18,443 nt of DNA from JBBSGD01 sp038254435 (GTDB lineage: Bacteria > Actinomycetota > CADDZG01 > WHSQ01). The stretch covers positions 1-18,443 of the forward strand of contig JBBSGD010000037.1 in the NCBI GenBank assembly GCA_038254435.1, written 5' to 3'. Position 1 is the stretch's first letter; each line of letters starts with the position of its first letter. Below the pieces are notes generated by a model that saw only the letters and a program-made list of their open reading frames with translations, ran no database searches and had not been told where the DNA came from. This document shows positions 6,905-14,345 of this stretch, one piece after another. Position numbers and translations under genes: made by a program.

Positions 6905-6935
6905 AAGATAAGCCGCCCCCCGCAACCTTTCTCAA
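6905..6935 (-). promoter_or_regulatory. Possible nth promoter giving a leaderless transcript
   Basis: On the minus strand, TTGAGA (complement of 6930-6935) and TATCTT (complement of 6905-6910) are separated by 19 bp. The -10-like box ends seven bases before the nth ATG, and no ribosome site precedes that ATG. Together these suggest a transcript beginning at or near the start codon, a common arrangement in actinobacteria. The spacer is longer than ideal, so this is tentative. Confidence 0.25.
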
Positions 6936-6991
6936 ATCCCGGCGAAAAACGGGGCTCAGTGAGAGAAGTTTGCGGGGTCTGGTAGGTTGGG

Positions 6992-7005
6992 CTAACGACC
7001 GTTTG
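6992..7005 (+). promoter_or_regulatory. Candidate PaaR operator in the paaR-paaABCD promoter region
   Basis: The sequence CTAACGACCGTTTG is a dyad (AACG-AC-CGTT with outer C and G). It matches at every fixed position the consensus CNAACGNNCGTTNG that I recall for the TetR-type PaaR repressor of Thermus thermophilus, which is released by phenylacetyl-CoA. It lies 27 bp before the start of the TetR gene that heads the paa operon. A weak promoter TTGCGG (6970-6975), 17 bp, TAACGA (6993-6998) would put the operator over the -10 box, fitting autorepression by blocking RNA polymerase. The match is seen directly; the regulator assignment rests on memory of the published consensus. Confidence 0.65.
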
Positions 7006-7032
7006 GTTGGAAGTGTCTTTGCGAGGAGCCCG

Positions 7033-7638
7033 ATGACCCAGGCAGCCCCCAGAGCGTCCACGCAGAGGCGCGCCGAGATGGTTCACGTCGCGGCCCGCCT
7101 CTTCTCCGAGCGGGGCTACCACGGCACCTCCATGAAGCACCTCGCGGATGCCCTCGGAATGCAGAAGGGCTCGCTCTACGCACATATCGGCGCCAAGCAA
7201 GACCTCTTGTTCGACGTCGTCGACGAGGGGGCCGAACGTTTTCTCGCACGCGGGCGCGAAGCCGCACAAAGCCCCGGGAACGCGGCCCGGCGACTCGAGC
7301 GGATGCTCACGGGGCACATCACAACCGCCATCGAGCACATCGACGCGGCGACGGTGTTCCTCAACGAATGGCGCTACCTGACCGAGCCGCGCCGCTCTCA
7401 CATCCAGGTCAAGCGGGATCTCTATGAGGACATGGTTCGCTCCATCGTCGCCGGGGGAATCGCCGGCGGAGAGTTTCGGGCCGACGCCGACGTACGCTTC
7501 GGCTCCCTGCTCTTCTTGTCGGCGGGCAATTGGGTATATGCGTGGTACCGGCCCACAGGGGAGCTGTCTCCCGGTGAGGTCGGGCGCAACTTCGCACGAT
7601 TGATCATCAAGGGCTTACAAGGGGAGGCTTCACAATGA
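7033..7638 (+). CDS. paaR: TetR-family repressor, likely PaaR (phenylacetyl-CoA-responsive)
   Basis: A 201-residue protein starting at ATG 7033 with GAGGAG (about 7023-7028) before it. The N-terminus is a TetR DNA-binding domain: helix 1 RRAEMVHVAARLFSERGYH (residues ~12-30), then the helix-turn-helix TSMKHLADALGMQKGSLYAHI (~32-52) and KQDLLFDVV. The C-terminal ligand domain is of the general TetR_C type. Its stop overlaps the paaA start (ATGA at 7635-7638), so it is translationally coupled to the epoxidase genes. The promoter region holds an exact match to the known TetR-type PaaR operator. By analogy with the Thermus protein it should repress the operon and respond to phenylacetyl-CoA. The TetR call is certain; the PaaR call is inferred from context and operator. 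Confidence 0.8.
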   Translation: MTQAAPRASTQRRAEMVHVAARLFSERGYHGTSMKHLADALGMQKGSLYAHIGAKQDLLFDVVDEGAERFLARGREAAQSPGNAARRLERMLTGHITTAIEHIDAATVFLNEWRYLTEPRRSHIQVKRDLYEDMVRSIVAGGIAGGEFRADADVRFGSLLFLSAGNWVYAWYRPTGELSPGEVGRNFARLIIKGLQGEASQ

Positions 7639-8558
7639 CCTACGACGACAAGCTCACTCGCTTCACATCGCACATCGAAGAGGGAGGCAAGGTCGAAGCC
7701 GAAGACTGGATGCCCGAGGACTACCGGCGCGGCGTTCTCAAGTTCATCGAGATGCACGCCAACTCCGAGATCATGGGGGCGTTGCCGGAGCGCGAGTGCC
7801 TCCCGCGCGCTCCGTCGCTGCAGCGCAAGATGTCGCTCGCAGCCAAGATCCAGGACGAGGTTGGTCACTCACAGCTCCTCTACCGGGTCGCCGAGGATCT
7901 CGGTAAGAGCCGCGACAACATGTACGCGGATCTCGTCACGGGCCACTCGAAGTTCCACAACGTCTTTCACTACCCGGTCTACCACTGGGGCGACGTCGGC
8001 CTCATCGGCTGGCTGATCGACGGGGCCGCCCTCGTCACCCAAGCGGCCCTGCGCGACTCCTCGTACGCGCCCTACACGCGCGTGCTGAAGCGAATTTGCT
8101 CTGAAGAGCAACTCCACCTGCGCCACGGAGAGGACATAACGCTTGAGATGGCGTCCGGCACCAATCAGCAGCGAGCGATGTTCCAGGACGCGCTCGACCG
8201 CTGGTGGCTCGCGATCATCCACTTCTTCGGCCCCCGATCGAAGCCGGACAAGGACTTGCTCCTCAGGTGGAAGGTCAAGACGCGCACCAACGAAGACTTG
8301 AGGCAGGAATTCCTCGACCGCTACGTGCCCAAGGTGCTCGAGCTCGGCTTCACCCTTCCCACACCCGTCCCTCACCACGACCACGAGAGCGGTCACTGGC
8401 TCGTCCGGGATGAGGACATCGACTGGGCTCCGCTCGACGCGATCAAGCGCAACGAGGGGCCCGAAACGGCCCGCCGGCTCAAGCTGCGCAGAGAGATGTA
8501 CGACGGTCATCGCTGGGTGCGCGACTCGATGGCCGAGCCGGCCGTGCACACGGCCTGA
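7635..8558 (+). CDS. paaA: Phenylacetyl-CoA epoxidase subunit PaaA (diiron monooxygenase)
   Basis: A 307-residue protein starting at ATG 7635, overlapping the repressor stop, with GGGGAGG about 8 bp upstream. PaaA is the catalytic subunit that epoxidises the ring of phenylacetyl-CoA using a carboxylate-bridged diiron centre. The ferritin-like four-helix ligands are all recognisable: E45 (NSEIMGALPE), E75-x2-H78 (QDEVGHSQ), D129 (LIDGAA) and E158-x2-H161 (EEQLHLRHGED). These positions are shifted by a constant three residues from those I recall for the E. coli enzyme. LPERECLPRAPSLQRKM and KFHNVFHYPVYHWGDVG are strongly conserved family stretches. The length is typical. It acts in the cytoplasm in complex with PaaC and PaaB, with electrons normally supplied by PaaE, which is not in this window. 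Confidence 0.97.
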   Translation: MTYDDKLTRFTSHIEEGGKVEAEDWMPEDYRRGVLKFIEMHANSEIMGALPERECLPRAPSLQRKMSLAAKIQDEVGHSQLLYRVAEDLGKSRDNMYADLVTGHSKFHNVFHYPVYHWGDVGLIGWLIDGAALVTQAALRDSSYAPYTRVLKRICSEEQLHLRHGEDITLEMASGTNQQRAMFQDALDRWWLAIIHFFGPRSKPDKDLLLRWKVKTRTNEDLRQEFLDRYVPKVLELGFTLPTPVPHHDHESGHWLVRDEDIDWAPLDAIKRNEGPETARRLKLRREMYDGHRWVRDSMAEPAVHTA

Positions 8559-8564
8559 CTCGTC

Positions 8565-8858
8565 ATGGAGGTATTCGAGGTCTTCAGACGCAGCGGGCAC
8601 AAGGATCCCTTCGAGCACGTCGGGGCGGTCATTGCTCCCGATTCGGAGATGGCTCTTCTCATGGCCAAGGAGTGCTTCGTCAGGCGGCGCGAGGGCCAGC
8701 ACCTATGGGTAACGCGACGCTCCGACATCCACTCCTTCCAGGACGAGAGCTTGCTCGAGATCGCGGCCGACAAGTCGTACCGCTTCGCGCAGGCCTACCG
8801 GGACGTCGTCAAGAAGCGCGACCGAGCGCGTAGCCGCGCGCAGGAGCTCGATTCATGA
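8565..8858 (+). CDS. paaB: Phenylacetyl-CoA epoxidase subunit PaaB
   Basis: A 97-residue protein starting at ATG 8565, six bases after the paaA stop. It has the family pattern MEVFEVFRRSGHKDPFEHVGAVIAP at the N-terminus (a GKPFxHVGS-like loop), then ALLMAKECFVRRREGQHLWV and SYRFAQAYRDVVKKR near the end. PaaB has no metal site. It is an essential small subunit thought to bridge PaaA-PaaC heterodimers and help couple electron transfer. No clear ribosome site lies in the short spacer, so translation probably depends on coupling to paaA. Its stop overlaps the paaC start as ATGA (8855-8858). Length matches the family (about 90-100 residues). Confidence 0.95.
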   Translation: MEVFEVFRRSGHKDPFEHVGAVIAPDSEMALLMAKECFVRRREGQHLWVTRRSDIHSFQDESLLEIAADKSYRFAQAYRDVVKKRDRARSRAQELDS

Positions 8859-9721
8859 GCGCCGGAGCCGAAACGCAGAGCGTCTCGAAGGCCTTTGTCT
8901 CGGTGGTGACCGCACTCGGCGACGACGAGCTCATCATCGGGCACCGCCACTCGGAATGGACAGGGTTCGCTCCGCACATCGAGGAGGACGTTGCCTTTTC
9001 CTCGATCGCGCAGGATGAGATAGGCCACGCCGCGGCCTACTACTCGCTCATCGCACGGCTCACCGAAGACGACGCGGACCGGATCGCGCTGGGCCGGAGT
9101 CGTGCCGAATACCGTCACGCCATCGTGTGCGAGATGGCGAACGGAGACTGGGCGCGCACGCTCGCGCGCCACTGGCTGTACGACCATGCCGATGCCATCC
9201 GGCTCGAGTCGCTCGAAGACAGCAGCAACAAGGGTCTGGCCCAGCTCGTCGCCAAGATCCGGCGCGAAGAGCGCTACCACCTAATCCACGCGGACACCTG
9301 GATCTCCCGGGTGGCGCACGGCCCGGTAGAAGGGCGCAGCAAGCTGACGCACGCCGTAACGGAGATGTTCTGGAGCGCCGCAGCACTCTTCGAGCCGTTC
9401 GAGGACGAAGACCTTGCCGGCGCGGAAGATCTCCTCCCCGTCACCTCGCCCAAGCTGCAAGAGCGCTTTGTCGCGCAAACGACCGCAACACTCGACGAGC
9501 TCGGCATGCCGGCAAGCGTGATCCGCACCGGAGCCGACGAGACTGCCGAGTTCGTGGCCTCTTCATCCGGCGACCTCATTGCCTCCGGGAACGACTCGGA
9601 TAGTGGTGCGAGCGCGGCCGCATCGGGTGGAGGACGCAAGGGACGCCACACATCAGATTTCGAGAGCTTGTGGGACGACCTCACCTACACCTACCGCAAC
9701 AACCCGGGAGCCACGTGGTGA
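8855..9721 (+). CDS. paaC: Phenylacetyl-CoA epoxidase subunit PaaC
   Basis: A 288-residue ferritin-like protein starting at ATG 8855 within the paaB stop. PaaC is the non-catalytic partner of PaaA in E. coli and stabilises the heterodimer. Characteristic stretches are ELIIGHRHSEWTGFAPHIEED near the start, EMANGDWARTLARHWLYD, EERYHLIHADTW, and the C-terminal GRKGRHTSDFESLWDDL. Unlike the E. coli subunit, this one keeps a full candidate diiron set: E25, E55-x2-H58, D110 and E139-x2-H142, with spacings nearly identical to those in PaaA. A Ser/Gly/Ala-rich linker (about residues 236-258) precedes the conserved tail. The stop overlaps the paaD start (GTGA at 9718-9721). Confidence 0.95.
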   Translation: MSAGAETQSVSKAFVSVVTALGDDELIIGHRHSEWTGFAPHIEEDVAFSSIAQDEIGHAAAYYSLIARLTEDDADRIALGRSRAEYRHAIVCEMANGDWARTLARHWLYDHADAIRLESLEDSSNKGLAQLVAKIRREERYHLIHADTWISRVAHGPVEGRSKLTHAVTEMFWSAAALFEPFEDEDLAGAEDLLPVTSPKLQERFVAQTTATLDELGMPASVIRTGADETAEFVASSSGDLIASGNDSDSGASAAASGGGRKGRHTSDFESLWDDLTYTYRNNPGATW

Positions 9722-10227
9722 CGACGATGGTCGACAACGAACGTCTGGCGCAAGAGATCCGCATTGCGCTCGCAGGGGTTGCGGATCCAGAGATCCCTGC
9801 CGTCTCGGTGCTCGACATGGGCATGATCGCCTCTGTGACCGTCGAGGACGGCGCTGCGCACGTGGTGGTGCTGCCCACCTTCACGGGCTGCCCCGCCGTA
9901 CCACTCATAAGAAGGGACGTCGCCGGCGCCACCGGCTCGGTTCCCGGTGTGCGCTCGGTGTCCGTCGAGACCACCTTCGACCCCCCGTGGACCAGCGACC
10001 GCATTACCTCCGAGGGAAAACGCAAGCTCGAGGAGTTCGGCCTCGCGCCTCCCAGCGGTGAGGGTCCGGTCCTCATTGCCGACATAGGCCTTCCAAGGCA
10101 GGCTCGGTGCCCGTTCTGCGGAAGCATCAAGACGCGCAACGAGAACCCCTTCGGGCCCACTCCCTGCCGGGCCCTCTACTACTGCGAGAGCTGTCGGAAT
10201 CCCTTCGAGCAGTTCAAACCCGTATAG
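9718..10227 (+). CDS. paaD: Phenylacetate pathway Fe-S maturation-type protein PaaD (MIP18/DUF59 plus Zn ribbon)
   Basis: A 169-residue protein. GTG 9718 was chosen because it overlaps the paaC stop and has GGGAG (9705-9709) at good spacing; GTG 9715 and ATG 9727 are alternatives. The N-terminal DUF59/MIP18 domain has VADPEIPAVSVLDMGMI and the conserved cysteine C58 (TFTGCPA). The C-terminus is the zinc-ribbon extension typical of PaaD: CPFCG (C131, C134), C150 and CESC (C156, C159). PaaD is thought to help assemble the iron centres of the epoxidase complex. It is the last gene of the operon, because a convergent gene ends 6 bp downstream. No paaE follows. Confidence 0.95.
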   Translation: MTTMVDNERLAQEIRIALAGVADPEIPAVSVLDMGMIASVTVEDGAAHVVVLPTFTGCPAVPLIRRDVAGATGSVPGVRSVSVETTFDPPWTSDRITSEGKRKLEEFGLAPPSGEGPVLIADIGLPRQARCPFCGSIKTRNENPFGPTPCRALYYCESCRNPFEQFKPV

Positions 10228-10228
10228 C

Positions 10229-10241
10229 CGGGCTCAGCCCG
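10229..10241. terminator. Small GC hairpin between paaD and the convergent GGDEF/HD-GYP gene
   Basis: CGGGC (10229-10233) and GCCCG (10237-10241) form a stem around TCA, which is the complement of the TGA stop of the minus-strand gene. It begins just after the paaD stop. With only five base pairs, a three-base loop and no U-tract it would be a weak terminator, but it is the only structure in the 6-bp gap. Confidence 0.3.
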
Positions 10242-13200
10242 CGGCGACCAGCTCGGGACGGTTCTCGAGAATCCCCAGGAAAACCGATACGATGCGCGGG
10301 TCGAACTGCCCACCGGACCCCAAGCGGAGACGCCGCAAAGCTTCCTCGGCGGGCAGGCCCGAACGGTAGGGACGATCGGTAGTCATGGCATGGAAGGCGT
10401 CGCAAACAAGGATGATGCGCGACTCCAAGGGGATTGCCTCGCCGTGCCTGCGATCCGGATACCCACTCCCGTCGTAGTGCTCGTGGCAGTGGCGCACGAT
10501 CGGACGCACTTCAGACAGCCTCTCGATTGGCGCAAGGATGCGTTCGCCCAGCTCCGGATGCGTCTTGATGATCATCCACTCGGCGTCGTCGAGCGGGCCC
10601 GGCTTTGACAGGATGCGCGACGGAATCCCGATCTTGCCGATGTCGTGGAAGAGAGCCCCGAGCTCGAGCCGCTTGAGCTCCTGCTGGTCCATGCCGATCG
10701 CCTGGCCCACCTCGAGCGCCATGTCGGTTATCCAGCGCGCATGAGTCGAGGTGTATTCGTCCTTTGCTTCGAGGGCGTTGGCGAGTGCCTCGACCGTCGA
10801 CACGAACGTCCGCTCCAGGCTCTCGAAGCTCGTCCCGCTGGTGATGGCGACCTTCGCCTGGTCCGCGATGCCGGCAAGAAGACGCATCTTGCGCTCGGAG
10901 AAGTCGTAGCCACCGTAGACGGGGGCCGCAGCAACGAGCGCGCCGGCCCGGCCATGGTCGAGGTGCAGCGGTGCCACCACGTAGGACAGGTTGGGAGCGG
11001 ACTCGATAATGTTGTCGAAGAAGGGCCGCTCGTCCGAGCCGACGACGAAGGGCTCTTGTGCCTTGATGAGCGGGTGCGTCAATTCGGCCGGAACATTGAA
11101 GCCGGCAAGCTTGCGGCGGGCGCCTTCGTCGAAGCCCCACAGGGCTTCGGGCAGCAGGTCCCCGGTCTCTGGGTCGGCAAGCCACACCGAGGTGCGCGGC
11201 GACCCGAGAAAACGGGCCGCGAGCTCGACCGTCCGGCTGAGGATCTCATCGAGGCCGTGGGCGACCGATAGCTCGCGGCTGAACGACAGAAGCGAGTTTG
11301 CAATCTCCGCCGACTCCTTCTGGCCGCGGTATAGGCGCGCCTTCTGCATTGCGGAAGACGCCTGATAGGTGAGGCCGGCAAGAAAGCGGAGACGAACCTC
11401 GGTGAAGTAGAGGCCCGAGCCGCTGGCCGGCTCGCCGGCAGCGAACCAGCCCAAGAGACCGTCGCCTGCGTCGAGGGGGCAGATGGCCGTCGTGGGACGG
11501 AAGTTGTCGGCCGGCACTCCGAACAGCTCCGCAGCCTCCTTCAGCCCCGCTATCCACGGGTCTTTGCGGTCGCCGGTCAGTGCGAAGCCCCGCCTCTCGT
11601 CGATGCGCGCCCGTACGATCTGCTCTCTCCGGGAGTCCCCAACCATGCCCGTGTGTGCCTGACAAACGAACTCTCCGCCGACCTCTTCCTGCGTCCACAG
11701 CATGACCTGATCGACCTCCAGCAACCGCGCGAGGGTATCGACTGAGTGAACGCCGATTCCGTGAAAGCTCGGGGAGCGCGACAGCTCGTCGGCGAAGTTG
11801 AGCAGAGCTTGCGCGTTGCTGGCCTCCCGGCGCTGGGCTGCGTAGAGACGTGCGTTCTCCAGAGCGACTGAGGCTTGTCCCGCCAGGACCTCCAGCAGGC
11901 GCAAGTCGTCCTCGTCGAACTGGCTCACTCCCAACTTGGAGATGGCCACGACCCCGATGACGCGCGGACCGTATGACAGCGGGACCACCAATAGGCTCTC
12001 TTCGATCTCTGGGGTTCCGTCGAGCTGAACGGCGAAGTCACACTCGAGCGCGTTTGGGATCAGCATCGACCTGCCGGTCGACGCCGCACGGCCCGAGACC
12101 CCCTCGCCGACGTGGACGCGCAGCTGCTCCTGGATGGTCACCTCGGAGGTGAACTCCCCCCGGAACGCGACGGGAACGAGCGTGTCCCCCTCCACTATCG
12201 ACACGCGACAGTTGTGATAGTCGATGAGCGTGCGAAGCTCATTGGCGATCGTGGATCCAATTTCCTCGACGTCGTTTAGGCGATTCAGCTTGCCGGCCAG
12301 ACTTTGCAGCATCTTGAGATGCGCGATGGAACGGACGTCGCGATGGACGGAGGCTCCTTCGGGGCGCTCGACTGCGTCTTGCTCATAGAGAACGATTCGG
12401 TTCTTGCCCCGAGCCTTGGCAGTCATCATGGCCCCTTCCGCACAGGCGACCAGCCCGCGCGGGTTCATAGCGTGCTCGGGACCCTGCGAGATTCCCGTGG
12501 AAACGGTGATGCGACCTGCCGGATCGAAGTCGATCCCTGCAAGCCGATCCTCGAGCCTGCGCCCGAGATGCAGGGCGTCACCGGCGTCGCTCGAGGGCAG
12601 GATGATGGCGAATTCCTCGCCTCCGACGCGGCAAGGCACATCCGAGGTTCGGACTATCGACCGGATTGCTTCGGAGATCGTCAGGAGCACCTGGTCGCCA
12701 ACCGAGTGGCCGTAGACGTCGTTCACCCTCTTGAAGTCGTCGATGTCGAACATGAGCAAGGACACCATGTCGTGCGCGCGGCTGGCGCGGTTCAACTCCG
12801 ACCGCAGCCTTTCGTGAAAGTGACGGTGATTGTAGAGACCGGTGAGCGAGTCCGTCTGCGCTTGCAGCTCGAGGGATGCCCTTATCTGAGCGTTGTCGAT
12901 GGCAAGCCCGGCGGCGTCGCCGAACAGGCAGGCGATGGCGAACTCGTCCTGCGTAAAAGCGACGTCTTCGCCTACTCGGTAGATGTTGAGTGCTCCCTTG
13001 AGGGCCGACCGGGCAATGAGAGGAATGCAGATGAGCGACTCGGGCTCGACCGGCGTGCCGGGAACCTGGCGCACGCGCGAATCGAGGTGTGCCTCGTTGG
13101 CGAGAACAGGTTCGCGATGCTCCACCGCCCAGCCCGTGATTCCGTGGCCGAACTCCAGGAAGTAGTCGTTCATGACCTCTTCTTCGAAGGGGTCACGCGC

Positions 13201-13419
13201 CAGCTTGGGACAGAGCACGCCCTTGGCGAGATCCGCCTCGTAGATGTGGAGGATGTCGTGCGGGACTAAGTCCGCCAGCGCATCTGCAATGCGGTCGAGC
13301 AGAAGATCGAGGCTCTGCTCGGAGAGGACGTGGTGAAACACCTCGGCAAAGCGCCGGTACGAATCCGCGCGCGACTCACGCTGGCGCAACTCCTCTCCAA
13401 GATGCTCTGGACTGCTCAC
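10234..13419 (-). CDS. Multi-GAF c-di-GMP protein with GGDEF and HD-GYP domains
   Basis: About 1061 residues from GTG 13419 (MSSPEHLGEEL; GGAG seven bases upstream). GTG 13461 would add 14 residues. Domain order: GAF ~30-180, GGDEF ~190-345, GAF ~370-525, GAF ~540-690, GAF ~705-862, HD-GYP ~870-1045. The cyclase site is intact: FDIDDFKRVND with metal-binding aspartate, and GGEEF at 266-270. An RxxD inhibitory site for c-di-GMP lies at 257-260, exactly five residues before GGEEF. The HD-GYP site is also intact: HDIGKIGI (H925, D926), HCHEHYDGSGYP (GYP at 986-988) and CDAFHAMTTDRPYR. Thus it can probably both make and break c-di-GMP under control of four small-molecule or redox-sensing GAF domains. 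No membrane segment or signal peptide is seen, so it is cytoplasmic. It is convergent with paaD, and the PPOX gene lies upstream in the same direction. Confidence 0.93.
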   Translation of the reverse strand: MSSPEHLGEELRQRESRADSYRRFAEVFHHVLSEQSLDLLLDRIADALADLVPHDILHIYEADLAKGVLCPKLARDPFEEEVMNDYFLEFGHGITGWAVEHREPVLANEAHLDSRVRQVPGTPVEPESLICIPLIARSALKGALNIYRVGEDVAFTQDEFAIACLFGDAAGLAIDNAQIRASLELQAQTDSLTGLYNHRHFHERLRSELNRASRAHDMVSLLMFDIDDFKRVNDVYGHSVGDQVLLTISEAIRSIVRTSDVPCRVGGEEFAIILPSSDAGDALHLGRRLEDRLAGIDFDPAGRITVSTGISQGPEHAMNPRGLVACAEGAMMTAKARGKNRIVLYEQDAVERPEGASVHRDVRSIAHLKMLQSLAGKLNRLNDVEEIGSTIANELRTLIDYHNCRVSIVEGDTLVPVAFRGEFTSEVTIQEQLRVHVGEGVSGRAASTGRSMLIPNALECDFAVQLDGTPEIEESLLVVPLSYGPRVIGVVAISKLGVSQFDEDDLRLLEVLAGQASVALENARLYAAQRREASNAQALLNFADELSRSPSFHGIGVHSVDTLARLLEVDQVMLWTQEEVGGEFVCQAHTGMVGDSRREQIVRARIDERRGFALTGDRKDPWIAGLKEAAELFGVPADNFRPTTAICPLDAGDGLLGWFAAGEPASGSGLYFTEVRLRFLAGLTYQASSAMQKARLYRGQKESAEIANSLLSFSRELSVAHGLDEILSRTVELAARFLGSPRTSVWLADPETGDLLPEALWGFDEGARRKLAGFNVPAELTHPLIKAQEPFVVGSDERPFFDNIIESAPNLSYVVAPLHLDHGRAGALVAAAPVYGGYDFSERKMRLLAGIADQAKVAITSGTSFESLERTFVSTVEALANALEAKDEYTSTHARWITDMALEVGQAIGMDQQELKRLELGALFHDIGKIGIPSRILSKPGPLDDAEWMIIKTHPELGERILAPIERLSEVRPIVRHCHEHYDGSGYPDRRHGEAIPLESRIILVCDAFHAMTTDRPYRSGLPAEEALRRLRLGSGGQFDPRIVSVFLGILENRPELVAAG

Positions 13420-13551
13420 CAACTCGCTCCACTCCCCGAGGCCATAGAGGGCACAGGTCACCCGCTACCTGGCATCAACATCGGTCCCTCTCCGGGGTGG
13501 CTTGAGGACCCGCCCGGGGGGTTTCGAGGTGGTTACGCCTGATCGAGCAGG

Positions 13552-13950
13552 TCAGAACATGCCGTAGGCGTTCACTATCGAGAACTCGTAGATCAGTCTC
13601 TGCTCGTCTACCATCGCCTGCTTGTACTCCTCGAGGTCGTCGGGCTCCCCGGCCAGCGTCTTGTAGAGGGCGAGGTTCTGGTCCACGGCGTCCGCGCCGT
13701 CGAGAATGGTCACCCGCGTTTCGAGCCCAAGCCAGCTATAGGCGTTCGAGCTGTCCAGAACACATAACGTCGACCTCGGGTCATGCCGAAGATGCTTCGT
13801 CCGTACCCGTCCGGCCGTGCCGGAGCTCCACAGCTTGCCTTCCACGAGGCCCACTCCGACGCGCGCTACGTGCGGGGTTCCGTCAACCTTGAGGGTCGTC
13901 ATGATGGCCGAGTGGTTGCTCTCGAGAAAGGACCTGACCTTGTCGTCCAC
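13552..13950 (-). CDS. PPOX-class (pyridoxamine-phosphate-oxidase-like) F420/flavin-binding protein
   Basis: A 132-residue protein starting at GTG 13950 with AGGAGG (complement of 13961-13966) ten bases upstream. The split-barrel fold is indicated by AIMTTLKVDGTPHVARVGV (first two strands), LWSSGTAGRVRTKHLRHDPR (the phosphate-contacting RxKxxxLRRDPR motif) and TLCVLDSSNAYSWLGLETRV. Actinobacterial members of this size mostly bind F420 or FMN and reduce small substrates; the substrate here is unknown. The C-terminus (EEYKQAMVDEQRLIYEF) is typical. It is divergent from the HesB-like gene and 132 bp upstream of the GGDEF/HD-GYP start on the same strand, so the two could share a transcript. Confidence 0.85.
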   Translation of the reverse strand: MDDKVRSFLESNHSAIMTTLKVDGTPHVARVGVGLVEGKLWSSGTAGRVRTKHLRHDPRSTLCVLDSSNAYSWLGLETRVTILDGADAVDQNLALYKTLAGEPDDLEEYKQAMVDEQRLIYEFSIVNAYGMF

Positions 13951-14052
13951 GGCGCTCTGTCCTCCTGACTATGGTGGAGGCTCACGTTACTCCGAACTCA
14001 GAGAGCCGCGGCGAGCCGGCCGGGGCGGCACACCAGACGAGGGGGCCCAGCG

Positions 14053-14343
14053 GTGGGAATCGAGATAACCGGCGAAGCGGTTGAGCTGCTCAAACGGTCA
14101 CTGCAGCTCGGAGGCGTCGACCTGGGCAGTGGAGGCGCGCGCCTGCGTGCCGCCCGCGGTCTCGGCGGAGGGCTCGACGTGCAGGTCGAGCTTGCGAGCG
14201 GCCCCGGCGAGGGTGAGGAAACCATAGAGACGGGCGGTGTCAAGATCTTCGTCGACCCGGAGGTCACCACTGCGTACCCCGACGCCGTCGTGACGGTCGA
14301 GCCGCAGCACGATCAGATCGTGCTCAGACCCCTACAGGCCTGA
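14053..14343 (+). CDS. HesB/IscA-like protein lacking cluster cysteines
   Basis: A 96-residue protein starting at GTG 14053 with GAGGGGG (about 14039-14045) upstream. The fold pattern is that of A-type Fe-S biogenesis proteins: ITGEAVELLKRSL, a strand RLRAARGLGGGLDVQVELA, and GGVKIFVDPEVTTAYPDAVV (the loop holding FVDxxS in IscA). However, there is no cysteine anywhere, and the first cluster motif (GGCSG in IscA) reads GLGGG. It therefore cannot bind a cluster in the IscA manner. Cysteine-free HesB-annotated proteins of this length are known in actinobacteria, with unknown role. It precedes the acylphosphatase by 2 bp and is surely co-transcribed with it. Confidence 0.7.
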   Translation: MGIEITGEAVELLKRSLQLGGVDLGSGGARLRAARGLGGGLDVQVELASGPGEGEETIETGGVKIFVDPEVTTAYPDAVVTVEPQHDQIVLRPLQA

Positions 14344-14345
14344 GC

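Noticed and set aside
6898..7401. Upstream extension of the nth frame by 168 residues
   Set aside because: It runs antisense through the TetR gene and its promoter region. Nth homology starts near 6897.
7869..8702. Long open frame antisense to paaA and paaB (277 codons)
   Set aside because: A shadow of high-GC codon bias. It lacks a recognisable fold, and the sense strand carries clear PaaA and PaaB.
12304..13269. Long open frame antisense to the GGDEF/HD-GYP gene (321 codons)
   Set aside because: It mirrors the GGDEF and GAF coding sequence and has no protein-family pattern.
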